Positions 34,501 to 44,800 are shown, counted from the first letter of the stretch. The stretch is 64,000 bases of DNA from Hyphomicrobiales bacterium (GCA_900489925.1 UEHQ01000043.1:40680-104679), one strand, 5' to 3'. The notes: generated by a model not told the origin, from the sequence alone. Made by a program: numbers and translations.

Positions 34501-35826
34501 TCAGCCTTGGTTGGGCAGCAGCATGCAGTCGTAGGAGCGCTTCTTCAGGGCATCGCAGGCAGAGGTCGCGGCGTCGCGGCTCGGGAAGCCGATAAAGCGA
34601 GCGCGATAGACCTTGTTGGCGCCCTTGCCGACGGCTTCCGTGAAGGGGTTGGCCGACTTCAGCGCGGCGCCGCCTTCGGACTTGGCCTGGGCAAGAAGCG
34701 CGCGGGCGGCTTCGTCGCTCGGGGCGGCGGAGATCTGGATCTGCCAGTCGCCGGTCGATGCGACCGATCCGAGAGACTTTGCGGAGGGGGCGCGCTTGGA
34801 AGACGGTGTCACGGCGTCGAGCGCCGACGGACGCTCCTGCGGCACGGTGTCACCGAGATAGCCGAGCGCCTGCGGTGCAAGCTCGCTGCGGGCGATCTCC
34901 GGCGCGGACGGGGCGACATTCGCGACGCGCGGCGCCGTGGCAGGCAACGGCAAATCGCTGTCGTCGGCGGCGGATGCGACTTCCACCGGCTGGCGCGCAT
35001 TGACGCTTGCTACCAGCTTGGCGCTGCCGGCAGAGGAAGCGCGGCCGAGATACTTGTCGAGAAGGCCGGCCATCTTGTCGTCGCGGCTACGGGCGGTGCG
35101 GCCGCCGAGCACTACGCCGACGACACGCCGGTTGCCGTCCTTGACGGCGCTGACGAGATTGAAGCCGGAGGCATTGGTATAGCCGGTCTTGATGCCGTCC
35201 ATGCCCTGGTAGCGATACATGAGATTGTTGTGGCCCCGGATCTGCCGGCCACGGAAATTGAAGCTCACGGTCGAGAAGAGACGGTATTCGTTCGGGTAGT
35301 TCTTCATCAACGCAACGGCGAGCGTGGACATGTCACGGGCCGTGGTGATCTGCCGGTTGTCCGGCAGGCCGGAGGCGTTGACGAAGACGGTGCGGCTCAT
35401 TCCGAGCTGACGGGCCTTCGCGGTCATCATGCGTGCGAAATTGCTTTCCGAGCCACCGAGCTTCTCGCCCATCGCCGCGGCCGCATCGTTGGCGGACTTG
35501 GTGATCATGCCGAGGATCGCTTCACGCACGGTGATCGACGTGCCTGCCCGCGCGCCGAGCTTCGTCGGCGGCCGTGACGCGGCGTACTTCGACATGACGA
35601 TCGGTGTATCCCAGGTCATCTTTCCGCGGTTGATCGCTTCGAAGGCCATATAGATGGTCATCATCTTCGTCAGCGATGCCGGATGGTTCAGCACGTCGGC
35701 ATTTTCAGCGGAGAGAACCTTGCCGGTTCTGGCATCGAGGATCAGGGAGGCGCTGCCTGCCATCGCCGACAGAGGCGCCACGACGACGAGCGTCGCGGTC
35801 ATAATCGCGGCCAACAGCTTATTCAT
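34501..35826 (-). CDS. D-alanyl-D-alanine carboxypeptidase with C-terminal SPOR domain
   Basis: A 441-residue secreted penicillin-binding protein of the S11 family that removes the terminal D-Ala of peptidoglycan stem peptides. Signal peptide ends near AMAG (residue 24). Active-site motifs: SLTK with Ser51 and Lys54, SAND, and KTG in DGIKTGYTNASG. From about residue 270 comes an Ala/Pro-rich linker, then a SPOR domain (GDWQIQISAAPS…KVYRARFIGF) that binds denuded glycan at the division site. The usual amphipathic anchor helix of PBP5 is replaced by this domain. It likely acts at the septum. Confidence 0.93.
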   Translation of the reverse strand: MNKLLAAIMTATLVVVAPLSAMAGSASLILDARTGKVLSAENADVLNHPASLTKMMTIYMAFEAINRGKMTWDTPIVMSKYAASRPPTKLGARAGTSITVREAILGMITKSANDAAAAMGEKLGGSESNFARMMTAKARQLGMSRTVFVNASGLPDNRQITTARDMSTLAVALMKNYPNEYRLFSTVSFNFRGRQIRGHNNLMYRYQGMDGIKTGYTNASGFNLVSAVKDGNRRVVGVVLGGRTARSRDDKMAGLLDKYLGRASSAGSAKLVASVNARQPVEVASAADDSDLPLPATAPRVANVAPSAPEIARSELAPQALGYLGDTVPQERPSALDAVTPSSKRAPSAKSLGSVASTGDWQIQISAAPSDEAARALLAQAKSEGGAALKSANPFTEAVGKGANKVYRARFIGFPSRDAATSACDALKKRSYDCMLLPNQG

Positions 35827-36051
35827 GCACTTCCCCTCAAAGATCGAACGACCGGCGCCATTCGGATTGTCCCGTTCCGCTACAGAAGGCGCCTATTTGG
35901 AGCGACTTTGCGGCAACTGATACCATTTTTGTCAAGTTTTATCCTTCATGGTGAAAAAACCGTAAAGCCCACACACGAAATATCGGCGTTCAGTAAGACT
36001 TAACCTGGGGATTGGTAGTTTCGCGCTCAAAACGGGAGGCAGGCGACAAAG

Positions 36052-37104
36052 ATGAGAGCGAGCGCGGGAATGCTTGCCAAACGAATCGCCATCACCGGCG
36101 GGCTCGAGGCCGCCAACTTGTTGCGTGCGGCAGGGCTCATGCGCGGCGCACGCGGTCGTGGCGCCATCTTCACGCTGCACCATGTCCGCCCGTGCGAAGA
36201 CCATGTGTTTGCGCCGAACGCGCATCTGGAAATCACCCCTGCCTTCCTCGATGCCGTGCTGCGGCAGCTGAAGAGCGAAGGCTATCGGTTCGTCGCGCTG
36301 GACGACGTGCCTGCGTTGCTCGCTGAAGTAAATCCGGGCCAGCCATTCGCGGCCTTTACGCTCGATGACGGCTATCGCAACAATCTCGCCTATGCCCTGC
36401 CCGTCTTCGAACGACATCAGGCGCCTTTTACCATCTTCGTCGCGAAAGGCCTGGCCGAGCGAACCCACACGATCTGGTGGGAAACCCTGGCAGCCCTGCT
36501 GCGCAAGGAAGACAAGCTACCCTTCGACTTCGGCAATGGCGGCGAGATGATCGATCTCGCCACGTCGGTGGCCAAGGCCCGCGCCTTTGCGCGCTTTGCG
36601 GCGTATCTGCATCGCAATGATGAAGCGGCAGCGGTCGAGGCGATCGATGCGCTGGCCGAGAGGCACGAGATCGATGCCCGCGAGATCGTCGACGACCTCG
36701 TGATGGGACCATCCGAACTCAATCTGCTGGAGGCGAGCCCGCTTGCCTCGCTCGGCGCCCACACCGTCAGCCACAGGGCCGTCTCGCGTCTTTCCGATTC
36801 TGATGTTCGGGAAGAGATGGCGGTTTCGTGCGACTACGTCGAAACGATCACCGGCAAGCGGCCACTGTCATTGGCCTATCCCTATGGCACCCGCGAGGCC
36901 GTCGGCGAGAGCCAGGCCACGATCGCCCGCGACCTCGGCTTCGCGGTCGCCGTCACGACACAACCCGGTGTCGTGACGCAGCGATCGCTGCAAAACATCG
37001 CCTATCTTCCGAGGTTGTCCATCAACGGTCTTTATCAGAAGACGCGTTATATCTCCGGCCTTGCCTCGGGCATCCCGCTAAAGCTCATGGGCAATCGGGG
37101 ATAG
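36052..37104 (+). CDS. Polysaccharide deacetylase (NodB-homology) family protein
   Basis: A 350-residue CE4-type protein. The metal-binding motif 1 is FTLDDGYRNN (Asp-Asp pair), motif 2 is GAHTVSHRAVS (His-x3-His), and the later LAYPYGTRE is motif 4-like. A middle insertion of about 100 residues (residues 135-220) is typical of long bacterial members. No clear signal peptide. The family deacetylates N-acetylated sugars in surface polysaccharides or chitin oligomers; the substrate is unknown. Another in-frame Met lies at 36073. Confidence 0.88.
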   Translation: MRASAGMLAKRIAITGGLEAANLLRAAGLMRGARGRGAIFTLHHVRPCEDHVFAPNAHLEITPAFLDAVLRQLKSEGYRFVALDDVPALLAEVNPGQPFAAFTLDDGYRNNLAYALPVFERHQAPFTIFVAKGLAERTHTIWWETLAALLRKEDKLPFDFGNGGEMIDLATSVAKARAFARFAAYLHRNDEAAAVEAIDALAERHEIDAREIVDDLVMGPSELNLLEASPLASLGAHTVSHRAVSRLSDSDVREEMAVSCDYVETITGKRPLSLAYPYGTREAVGESQATIARDLGFAVAVTTQPGVVTQRSLQNIAYLPRLSINGLYQKTRYISGLASGIPLKLMGNRG

Positions 37105-37132
37105 AGGCCAGGTGGTCGGCTACGCGTCGACC

Positions 37133-37753
37133 TCAGGGATACATCCGCACCTTTGCCCAATCGCCATCCGGCGAGGAGCGACGAAATTCGATGCGGTCGT
37201 GCAGACGGAACTTCTGGTCCTTCCAGAATTCGATGGAGACCGGCCGGATCCGGAAGCCGGACCAATGCGCAGGGCGGGGAATCTCGCCGATCGCATATCG
37301 GGCGGTGTATTCGGCAACAGCCTTCTCCAAAGCGAATCGACTTTCGAGCGGTCGGGACTGCTTCGAGGCCCATGCGCCGATGCGGCTGCCGCGCGCGCGG
37401 GTCTTGAAATAGGCATCGGCTTCGTCGTCGGTGACGATTTCCACAGGGCCACGCAGCCTTACCTGCCGGCGTAACGTCTTCCAGTGGAAGCACATGGCGG
37501 CTTTCTTCTGTCCAAGAATTTCCTGGCCTTTCTGGCTCTCGAAATTCGTGTAAAAGACAAAACCGTCCTGATCGAATCCCTTAAGGAGAACCATGCGGAC
37601 ATTGGGAAGGCCGTCGTTGTCGACCGTCGCAAGCGCAACCGCATTCGGGTCATTGATCTCCGATGCTTCCGCCTCTTTCAGCCAGTCGGCAAAAAGATCG
37701 AACGGTTCGTTTCGTTCCGTGAAGTCACTGCTTATTAACTCATTTGCCGACAT
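37133..37753 (-). CDS. pdxH: Pyridoxamine 5'-phosphate oxidase
   Basis: A 206-residue FMN enzyme making pyridoxal phosphate. Conserved parts: NAVALATVDNDGLPNVRMVLLKG (FMN site), FYTNFESQKG, WKTLRRQVRLRGPVE (the PdxH signature) and the C-terminal SGFRIRPVSIEFWKDQKFRLHDR, DWAKVRMYP. Length is normal. Convergent with the deacetylase gene (28 bp between stops) and divergent from the lipoprotein gene (66 bp). Confidence 0.97.
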   Translation of the reverse strand: MSANELISSDFTERNEPFDLFADWLKEAEASEINDPNAVALATVDNDGLPNVRMVLLKGFDQDGFVFYTNFESQKGQEILGQKKAAMCFHWKTLRRQVRLRGPVEIVTDDEADAYFKTRARGSRIGAWASKQSRPLESRFALEKAVAEYTARYAIGEIPRPAHWSGFRIRPVSIEFWKDQKFRLHDRIEFRRSSPDGDWAKVRMYP

Positions 37754-37819
37754 ATTAGCTCAAATGCCCCGGGTTTATTCGAGATTTGCCCAGATCTTTA
37801 CAACTGGACAGGACGCAGG

Positions 37820-38278
37820 GTGGAAGTCATAGCAAAGTCAGTTCGTCATACAAAGGGCTTGCTGCGTAGAAGCGCGGCCTTCTGCATTGTCGGCATGACG
37901 GTGCTCTCTCTCTGCGGCTGCGTGTCGAGCGGGCTCGACATGTTCAGTAGCAACAAGGTCGACCGTTCGGTTGCCACCGGAACGGTGCCGCAGCCTGCGC
38001 CCACTAGCGATTCCATCTCCGACGAAATGACCGTCGGCAACGCCGTCACCTCGGCGGACATCCAGCGACTGGAAGGCCGCCCGCTCGCCTGGGCCAATGC
38101 CTCGACCGGCAGCGCCGGTGTGATCGACACGATCGTCGAGAACAATGATGCCGGTCAGGTTTGCCGGCAGTTTCGCACCACGCGCCATTCCTATGTCGGA
38201 ATTGCCAAGTTCTACGGCAAGACATGCCTGGTCGGCGGCGGCAACTGGCAGCTCCTGAGCTTCCAGCCTGAAAGCTGA
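37820..38278 (+). CDS. RT0821/Lpp0805-family lipoprotein
   Basis: A 152-residue lipoprotein starting at GTG 37820 (AGGA six bases upstream). The signal peptide is long (33 residues), ending in the lipobox LSLCGC. After a Ser/Thr/Pro-rich linker comes a domain with RPLAWANASTGSAGVID, CRQFRTTRHSYVGIAKFYGKTC and GNWQLLSF, the surface-antigen-like RT0821/Lpp0805 domain with two likely disulfide Cys. The family is envelope-associated with unknown role. It is followed by 262 bp with no gene before the J-domain gene. Confidence 0.85.
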   Translation: MEVIAKSVRHTKGLLRRSAAFCIVGMTVLSLCGCVSSGLDMFSSNKVDRSVATGTVPQPAPTSDSISDEMTVGNAVTSADIQRLEGRPLAWANASTGSAGVIDTIVENNDAGQVCRQFRTTRHSYVGIAKFYGKTCLVGGGNWQLLSFQPES

Positions 38279-38540
38279 TTTCCCGCGTCCTGCGCCTGCG
38301 GGACGGGCGCAAGCGCCACTTTGCTTCAAGATTTAGCAAAAGGCTAACCATTCGACGCAAATCCGTCGAACGGCAATCGGCGAAATAAGGACTGATTAGC
38401 AACTTTACCCGACGATCATCTCAATTGGCGCGTTCATTTTCTGCTGGGAAAGCAGGAGGTGGCACACCAGATGAGTTGTATAGGCTTCGGGGTGCCCGGC
38501 AAGAACAGGGCGCACCGTATCGGACATCGGCGGTTTAAAC

Positions 38541-39710
38541 ATGCGCGATCCTTATAAGATCTTGGGCGTCAGGCGCGACGCGGGACAGGATGAAATCAAG
38601 GCGGCCTGGCGCAACATGGCCAAGGCGGTTCATCCCGACCACAATCAGGGTGACCCGACGGCAGGCGCGCGCTTTGCCGAAATCGGCCGCGCCTACGACA
38701 CCTTGAAGGATCCCAAGAAACGGAGCCTCTTCGACAATGCCGCGCGCATGGCCGAAGCCAAGAGCAACGAAAACACTATCATGCAGCAGCGGCAGGCCGC
38801 TCGCGAAGCCGCGGCGCGCGCCAAGGCGGCGCAGGAAAACGCCGAACGGGTGATGGAAGAGCTCGCCCGCGCCGCCGCCCAGAAGGCAGCAGCCGATGCG
38901 GCGAAGCAACAACAGCAGACCGGCGCTGCCGAACCTGCCGAAGAGATGATCGAACGGATTTTCGGAACGCAGGCTCGCGCCGCTGGTGGCGGCGCCCGAG
39001 CCCAGGGCTTTACCGCAGGAAAGCGCCCGGAGCCGGGGACGACAAACGCTGAGAAGCCTGCCGATGCCGCGAAGGCCACCGAGACCGAGCAGACAGCGGA
39101 GGAGGCAGCCGCCGCCACTTCGGCAATTCTGCAGCCGCTCAGCCTTCTGACATCATTGGTTCGCCGCTTCACCGGCAGCAGCGGCGCCGCCCCTGCCCCC
39201 GAAAAGGCGCCCGATCAGATCGTGACCGCGACGGTGACCATCGACGACATCCTGAAAGGCAACTGGGTGAATGTCGACCTCGGCGAAGGCCGGGAAGCCG
39301 GTTTCTCGCTGGCGGCGGGTACGACCGAAGGACAGCAGGTGCGGCTGAAGGGCCACGGCCACAAGCTCGTCGGCATGCAACGCGGCGACGCGGTGGTGAA
39401 CATCCATATCGCCACCGACCCCCGCTTTACGGTGGACGGCTTCGACCTTCACACGGTCCTGCCGGTCACGATCGAGAACGCGGTGCTCGGCACCGAAGCT
39501 CGCATCGACGGCCCGAATGGCGCGTTGACCGTCACCGTGCCTGCATGGTCGGGATCGGATAAAACGATTAGAATCACCGGTCAGGGGCTCGCAAATGGCG
39601 AAGGCGGCAAGGGCGATCTCGTCGTCGAGTTGCGCATAATCCTGTGGGAAAAACCCGACGACAAGGTCACGGATCTCATGCGCAGCATGAAGAACGGGCT
39701 GTTTTTATGA
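38541..39710 (+). CDS. J-domain co-chaperone with DnaJ C-terminal domain (CbpA-like)
   Basis: A 389-residue Hsp40 protein. The J domain occupies residues 1-68 and holds the HPD motif in KAVHPDHNQGDP, which stimulates Hsp70 ATPase. A long Ala/Glu/Gln-rich, probably coiled region spans residues 75-220. The C-terminal substrate-binding domain (from about 230: IVTATVTIDDILKGNWVNVDL) ends at residue 389. No zinc-finger CxxCxGxG repeats exist, so this is type II. It precedes fabI by 122 bp. Confidence 0.92.
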   Translation: MRDPYKILGVRRDAGQDEIKAAWRNMAKAVHPDHNQGDPTAGARFAEIGRAYDTLKDPKKRSLFDNAARMAEAKSNENTIMQQRQAAREAAARAKAAQENAERVMEELARAAAQKAAADAAKQQQQTGAAEPAEEMIERIFGTQARAAGGGARAQGFTAGKRPEPGTTNAEKPADAAKATETEQTAEEAAAATSAILQPLSLLTSLVRRFTGSSGAAPAPEKAPDQIVTATVTIDDILKGNWVNVDLGEGREAGFSLAAGTTEGQQVRLKGHGHKLVGMQRGDAVVNIHIATDPRFTVDGFDLHTVLPVTIENAVLGTEARIDGPNGALTVTVPAWSGSDKTIRITGQGLANGEGGKGDLVVELRIILWEKPDDKVTDLMRSMKNGLFL

Positions 39711-39786
39711 AATTTCGGTGACAAGAGCACCCTTTATTACGCTCCCTAACAGTTGATGATTGCGGCCAATCTTGAACCGCTTAGCA

Positions 39787-39801
39787 GCCTATGCCATAGG
39801 C
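39787..39801. promoter_or_regulatory. Perfect 15-bp palindrome upstream of fabI
   Basis: GCCTATG-C-CATAGGC, a perfect 7-bp inverted repeat with one central base, 31 bases before the fabI ATG. Its size and place suit a dimeric repressor, but I know no regulator with this box; a fatty-acid regulator is only a guess. A TTGAA element lies just upstream (39772-39776). Confidence 0.5.
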
Positions 39802-39832
39802 AGGATCGATCAATTTCCTTAGGGGGCAAAAT

Positions 39833-40651
39833 ATGGCTCAGGCATCAGGCCTCATGTCAGGCAAACGCGGCGTCATCATGGGCGTTGCCAACAATCGCTC
39901 GATTGCGTGGGGTATTGCCAAGGCTATTCATGCGCAGGGCGGCGAAGTTGCCTTTACATACCAGGGCGACGCCCTGAAGAAGCGCGTCGAGCCGCTTGCA
40001 GCAGAGCTTGGCGGCATTCTCGCCGGCCACTGTGATGTCAGCGATGAAGCATCGATCGACGCCGTTTTCGACAATATCGAAAAGGTATGGGGCAAGATCG
40101 ACTTCATCGTGCATGCCATCGGCTTCTCCGACAAGGACGAACTGACCGGCCGTTACATCGATACGTCGGCGGACAACTTCGCCAAGACGATGCAGATCTC
40201 GGTCTTCTCCTTCACCTCACTTGCACGTCGCGCCGAGAAGCTGATGACGGACGGCGGCTCGATGCTGACGCTGACCTATTACGGCGCCGAGAAGGTCATG
40301 CCGAACTACAACGTCATGGGTGTCGCGAAGGCAGCGCTCGAGGCGAGCGTCAAGTATCTGGCCGTCGACCTCGGACCGAAGAACATTCGCGTCAACGCCA
40401 TTTCAGCAGGCCCGATAAAGACGCTTGCTGCGTCCGGCATCGGCGATTTCCGCTATATTCTCAAGTGGAACGAGTACAATGCACCGCTGCGCCGTACCGT
40501 GACCATCGAAGAAGTGGGCGATGTCGGCCTTTACATGCTCTCGGATCTCTCGCGCTCGGTTACCGGTGAAGTGCACCACGCCGACAGCGGTTATCATGTT
40601 ATCGGCATGAAGGCGGTGGACGCGCCGGATATTTCCGTCATAAAGGATTGA
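39833..40651 (+). CDS. fabI: Enoyl-[acyl-carrier-protein] reductase (NADH)
   Basis: A 272-residue short-chain dehydrogenase catalysing the last reduction of each fatty-acid elongation cycle. NAD-binding part: GVANNRSIAWGIAKAI; catalytic part: Tyr-x6-Lys as YYGAEKVMPNYNVMGVAKAAL. The conserved NAISAGPIKTLAASGIGDF loop and C-terminal HHADSGYHVIGM follow. This is the triclosan-target class. AGGGGG lies eight bases before the ATG. Confidence 0.97.
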   Translation: MAQASGLMSGKRGVIMGVANNRSIAWGIAKAIHAQGGEVAFTYQGDALKKRVEPLAAELGGILAGHCDVSDEASIDAVFDNIEKVWGKIDFIVHAIGFSDKDELTGRYIDTSADNFAKTMQISVFSFTSLARRAEKLMTDGGSMLTLTYYGAEKVMPNYNVMGVAKAALEASVKYLAVDLGPKNIRVNAISAGPIKTLAASGIGDFRYILKWNEYNAPLRRTVTIEEVGDVGLYMLSDLSRSVTGEVHHADSGYHVIGMKAVDAPDISVIKD

Positions 40652-40678
40652 TCGCACTCCTTTACTGCGTCGTGCTCG

Positions 40679-40714
40679 CGGCCCCTTCTGTTTCGCGCTA
40701 GCGATCAGGGGCCG
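40679..40714 (+). other. Long-looped hairpin between fabI and the histidine phosphatase gene
   Basis: CGGCCCCT (40679-40686) pairs with AGGGGCCG (40707-40714), enclosing 20 bases that contain a second palindrome CGCTAGCG. No T-run follows, so termination is not certain; the downstream gene starts 22 bases later at a TTG. It could act as terminator, RNA stabiliser or translational control element. Confidence 0.4.
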
Positions 40715-40735
40715 TGCGCAATACGGAGCCGATCT

Positions 40736-41326
40736 TTGCTTATCTACGTTATTCGACATGGCCAGACCGACTGGAACGCGGAACGCCGCCTCCAGGGGCA
40801 GAAGGACATTCCGCTCAATGCCATCGGTCGCGAACAGGCCCGGCAGAACGGCATCGACCTTGCCGAAATCCTGAAGGTCGAAGCACTTCCCTTCGATTTC
40901 GTTGCCAGCCCGCTCGGGCGCACGCGCACCACCATGGAAATCATGCGCGGCGCGATGAACCTTGCGCCCGCGGACTACCGCACCGACGAACGACTGGTCG
41001 AAGTTTCCTTCGGGGACTGGGAAGGCCACACGATCAAGGAATTGAAGGCCACGTCGCGCGACCGGATCACGGAGCGCAATCTCAACAAATGGGATTTCAT
41101 TCCTCCCGGAGACGATGCCGAAAGCTACGAAATCATGTCGTGGCGGGTTGCGTCATGGCTGAATTCCGTCGACCGTCCGACGGTGTGCGTGACGCATGGC
41201 GGCGTCATTCGCAGTCTGTTCCGCACGATTGCCGATGTTCCGAAAGCCGAGGCGGCGGAAGGCGAAATCCCGCAGGACCGCATCCTGAAGATAGAGACAG
41301 CCGACAAGCTGATCGGCTGGATCTGA
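40736..41326 (+). CDS. Histidine phosphatase-family (phosphoglycerate mutase-like) protein
   Basis: A 196-residue protein with the catalytic motif RHGQTDWN near the start (residues 7-14), the partner SPLGRTRTTMEI, the acid residue region RLVEVSFGDWEG, and the second histidine in VTHGGVIRSLF. It belongs to the dPGM/CobC/SixA branch; substrate unknown (a general phosphatase is likely). The start is TTG 40736, seven bases after GGAG, as no nearby ATG preserves the N-terminal IYVIRHG strand. It is 84 bp after fabI. Confidence 0.88.
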   Translation: MLIYVIRHGQTDWNAERRLQGQKDIPLNAIGREQARQNGIDLAEILKVEALPFDFVASPLGRTRTTMEIMRGAMNLAPADYRTDERLVEVSFGDWEGHTIKELKATSRDRITERNLNKWDFIPPGDDAESYEIMSWRVASWLNSVDRPTVCVTHGGVIRSLFRTIADVPKAEAAEGEIPQDRILKIETADKLIGWI

Positions 41327-41333
41327 GCGGCAG

Positions 41334-41594
41334 TTACTGAACGATATCGAGGTCGTTGATGACGCGCTTGCCGTCGACCTCGGTGTAGAAGACGATAACC
41401 TTCACGCCTGCCTTCAACCCTTCGAAGTTGAACTCCTCGGGCGCCTGATAGGTCTTCCCGTCGTCCAGCGTCAGGCTGAGATTGGTCATGTCGACCGTCT
41501 TGATCGTCGCCTCGACGTCGGCGCTCTCGGCAAAGGAACTGATCGGCGACAGAAAACTCGCTGTGGCCAAAAGCGTAGCAACTACAAACCGCAT
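41334..41594 (-). CDS. DUF1344-family exported protein
   Basis: An 86-residue protein: signal peptide (MRFVVATLLATASFLSPISSFA) and a small beta domain, VEATIKTVDMTNLSLTLDDGKTY and FNFEGLKAGVKVIVFYTEVDG. This is the DUF1344 pattern, common in Rhizobiales, periplasmic, no known function. ATG 41594 is chosen for the signal peptide. It converges on the histidine phosphatase gene with 7 bp between stops. Confidence 0.87.
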   Translation of the reverse strand: MRFVVATLLATASFLSPISSFAESADVEATIKTVDMTNLSLTLDDGKTYQAPEEFNFEGLKAGVKVIVFYTEVDGKRVINDLDIVQ

Positions 41595-41823
41595 GACAGC
41601 ATTCCCTCGAAAGCACGACTCAAACATCCAACGGCTCACAGATAATCTCCCGAATATGGCGAAAGTTGCCCTGAAGAGTGACCTTCAACGCCTCATTGGT
41701 GAATCGCATTTTAACAATATTCAATAGCAATGCTTAACCACCCCAAAATGCGCCGGCGAAAAGCCAAGGTCATTTTCAACGAAATCGTAAATTAACTCCT
41801 TCTACCTAAAGTCTCTTCAGAAA

Positions 41824-44800
41824 ATGGGAGACTGTGTTTTGTTATTCCGCCTGGCCAACGGCAACATGTTGCGGAGCATGTTCAGGAAAACTCGCATATC
41901 CCTTCTGGTTTCGGGCATCGTGACGGCCATCGTCGTCATCGTCGGCATTGCTCTCGACCGAGCCAATACTGAGGCGCATTTACGCGAACTGAGTATCCGT
42001 ACAGAAAGCGAAACAAGTCTGATTCGCGCCCGTATCTCCGCGCAGATCAACATGGACGTTACTGTCGTGCGCGACCTCGCCAACATGGTGGCGATCAATT
42101 CCGGCGTGAATCTCGAGGAACTGGAGCGCCAGACAAACTGGCTTCTCATCCAGAATCCTCATTTCCTGCAGATCGCCATCGCACCTGACTTCACCGTCAG
42201 CTCGGTGTTTCCCGCCACGTTCGCGAAAGCGCGCGTCGGAAAGGACGTGCGTGAATTCATGTTCGGCCGGCAATCGGTGGCGCGCAATACCGGCGACCAG
42301 CAGGCGCGCTTCTACGGTCCTTTCAAGGATTCGGAAGGCACTGATGCCTTTGCGATCTTCTTCCCGGTCTTCGTAAAGGAAAACGGCACCCGCCGCGTCT
42401 GGGGAGCCGTCGAGGTCGTGATCGACCAGAACATGTTCTACGAGAACACCGGTCTGCGGCCGGCACGCAACAGCGAGAACCAGGAAAAGTATCCGCATCT
42501 CGACCATCTTTCCCTCGCTGTACGGGACCTCGGGCTTCCATACGCGGGGCAAGCGCCATTCTTCGGCTCGCCGGATATCTTCGCGAAGCAGCCGATGACC
42601 CGCAAGATCAGCTTTGCCGGCGGGCGCTGGGAAATCGCCGCGGTGCCGAAGGACGGCTGGAACGCGGTACCCGACAACCAGTTTTCGCTCCGCGTGATCA
42701 TCCTTGTCGCCGGTTGCGCCACCATCATTCCGGTCTTCTTCGCGACATTGCTGCTGGGTGAGCGCAATCGCAACATCAGGCAGCTCGAGACTCGAGAGGC
42801 AACCTTGCTGGAGCTGTCACAGCGGCTCAATCTGGCGCTGGAAACGTCGAACATCGGCATCTGGGAGCTGCACGACCAGGGCCGTGCCCTCTACTGGGAT
42901 GCCCAGGCTTCCGCTCTTCACGGCAAGGCGCCGCAGGATGGGAGCCACTCGCTGCAGGAATGGCTCGACGCGATTTCACCAGAAGATCGGAGCATCGCGG
43001 AAGTTCACCTTCTCAACGACTACGCCAACGGCTCCTCCTACACGGCGCAGTACCGCGTCCTCCTGGAGGACGGCAGCGTCCGCCACCTGCGCTCGGTCGG
43101 CTCCTCCTATACCGACGGCGCCGGCGCCGACAAGACGATCGGCATCGTGTGGGATGTAACCGTTGACGCCGAAGCCGCAGAGATCCTGCGCCGTGCCAAG
43201 GATACCAGCGACATCAAGAACGCGGAGCTGGAACTTGCGCTGGACGAGCTTTCGCACCGCGAGGCGGAGTTGGCGGAGCTGTCGGGCAAGCTCGATCTCG
43301 CGCTGGATTCCTACCAGTGCGGCATCTGGGAAGCCACACTCGGCGAGGAAGGTTCGCTCTGGGACGAACGCATGCACGAGCTCTACGGCCTGCAGCCGCG
43401 CACCGGCTTCATGCTCGAACCGACATGGCTTTCCTGCATCCTGCCAGAGGATCGGGAACTGGCGACCGAGAGCGCACGTCATTTCCGGCAACTTGGCGAC
43501 ACCCACACGCTCATCTGCCGCGTGCCGACCGACGACGGCGGTGTCCGTTACGTCCGCTCGACCGGCAAGGTTCACCAGACGCCGAGCGGGCAACTGAAGA
43601 TCATCGGCGTCGCCTTCGACGTGACCGAAGACGCCTTGATGACGGCGCAGCTGAAGGCAGCGAAAGACGACGCCATTGCCAAGAACCGGGAACTGGAGCT
43701 CGCCAAGAGCCGGATCGAGCACAATTCGCTTCACGATCCCCTGACCGCGCTGGCCAATCGTCGCAAGCTCGATATCGCGCTCGAAGGGCTGACCGCCGAC
43801 GGCCGGGGCACGCGCCAGAAGTTCGCCATCCTTCACATCGACCTCGATCGCTTCAAGGAGATCAACGATACACTTGGCCACGCGGCGGGCGATGCGATGC
43901 TTATTCACGCATCTAGGGTTCTATCGAGAAATCTGAGAGCAGACGACATCGTTGCCCGTATCGGCGGCGACGAGTTCGTCATCCTTGCGCAGAACACCAG
44001 CGACATGGAAATGGCCGCACTCGCGGGACGGATCATCGAGGAGATGCGCCAGCCGATCGATTTCCAGGGCTTCGCCTGCCGTTGCGGCGTTTCGATCGGT
44101 ATCGCGCTCGCGAACGGCCTCCATGTCGATGCGCGCAAGGTGCTCATCAATGCCGACATCGCGCTCTATCGAGCCAAGAGCCAGGGCAGGAACCGCTACG
44201 AGTTTTTCAACCACAATCTCCAGGCCGATATCATCAACAACAAGCGGATGGCCGACGAGATCCTGTCCGGTATCGAGAACCACGAATTCACGGCCTGGTA
44301 CCAGCCGCAGTTCTGCGCACGTACGATGCGCCTGACCGGCGTCGAGGCGCTGGTCCGCTGGCACCATCCGACCAAGGGCATCCTGACGCCCGATAAGTTC
44401 CTGAAGATCGCCGACGAGATCAACGTCGTGCAGACGCTTGACCGCATCGTGCTGGAGAAGGCGCTTCACGACAAGATGCTCTGGGCCGCGCGCGGCATCG
44501 TCATTCCGAAGGTATCGGTCAACGTCTCGGCGCGGCGGCTGCACGACGAGAACCTCGTACAGTCCCTGCAAAGCCTGCAGATCCAGCCCGGCGAGATTTC
44601 CTTCGAGCTAGTGGAATCGATCTTCCTCGACGAGAGCGAGGACGTCGCGGCCGACAATCTCGAACGCATCAAGGCGCTGGGTATCGATATCGAGATCGAC
44701 GATTTCGGCACCGGCCATACCTCGATCGTCAGCCTGCTGAAACTGAAGCCGAAGCGGCTGAAGATCGACCGGCAGCTCGTGCAGCCGATCATGAGTTCCC

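Noticed and set aside
35908..35936. CTTGAC element on the minus strand upstream of the carboxypeptidase gene
   Set aside because: The -35 match is good, but at 17-18 bases the -10 position reads CCGCAA, far from the rhizobial consensus.
37741..37766. CATTTG/CAAATG inverted repeat between pdxH and the lipoprotein gene
   Set aside because: Six-base arms 14 bases apart and overlapping the pdxH start codon; too weak for an operator call.
38281..38317. Small GC-rich hairpins after the RT0821-type lipoprotein gene
   Set aside because: Stems of five or six with no T-run; not enough for a terminator.
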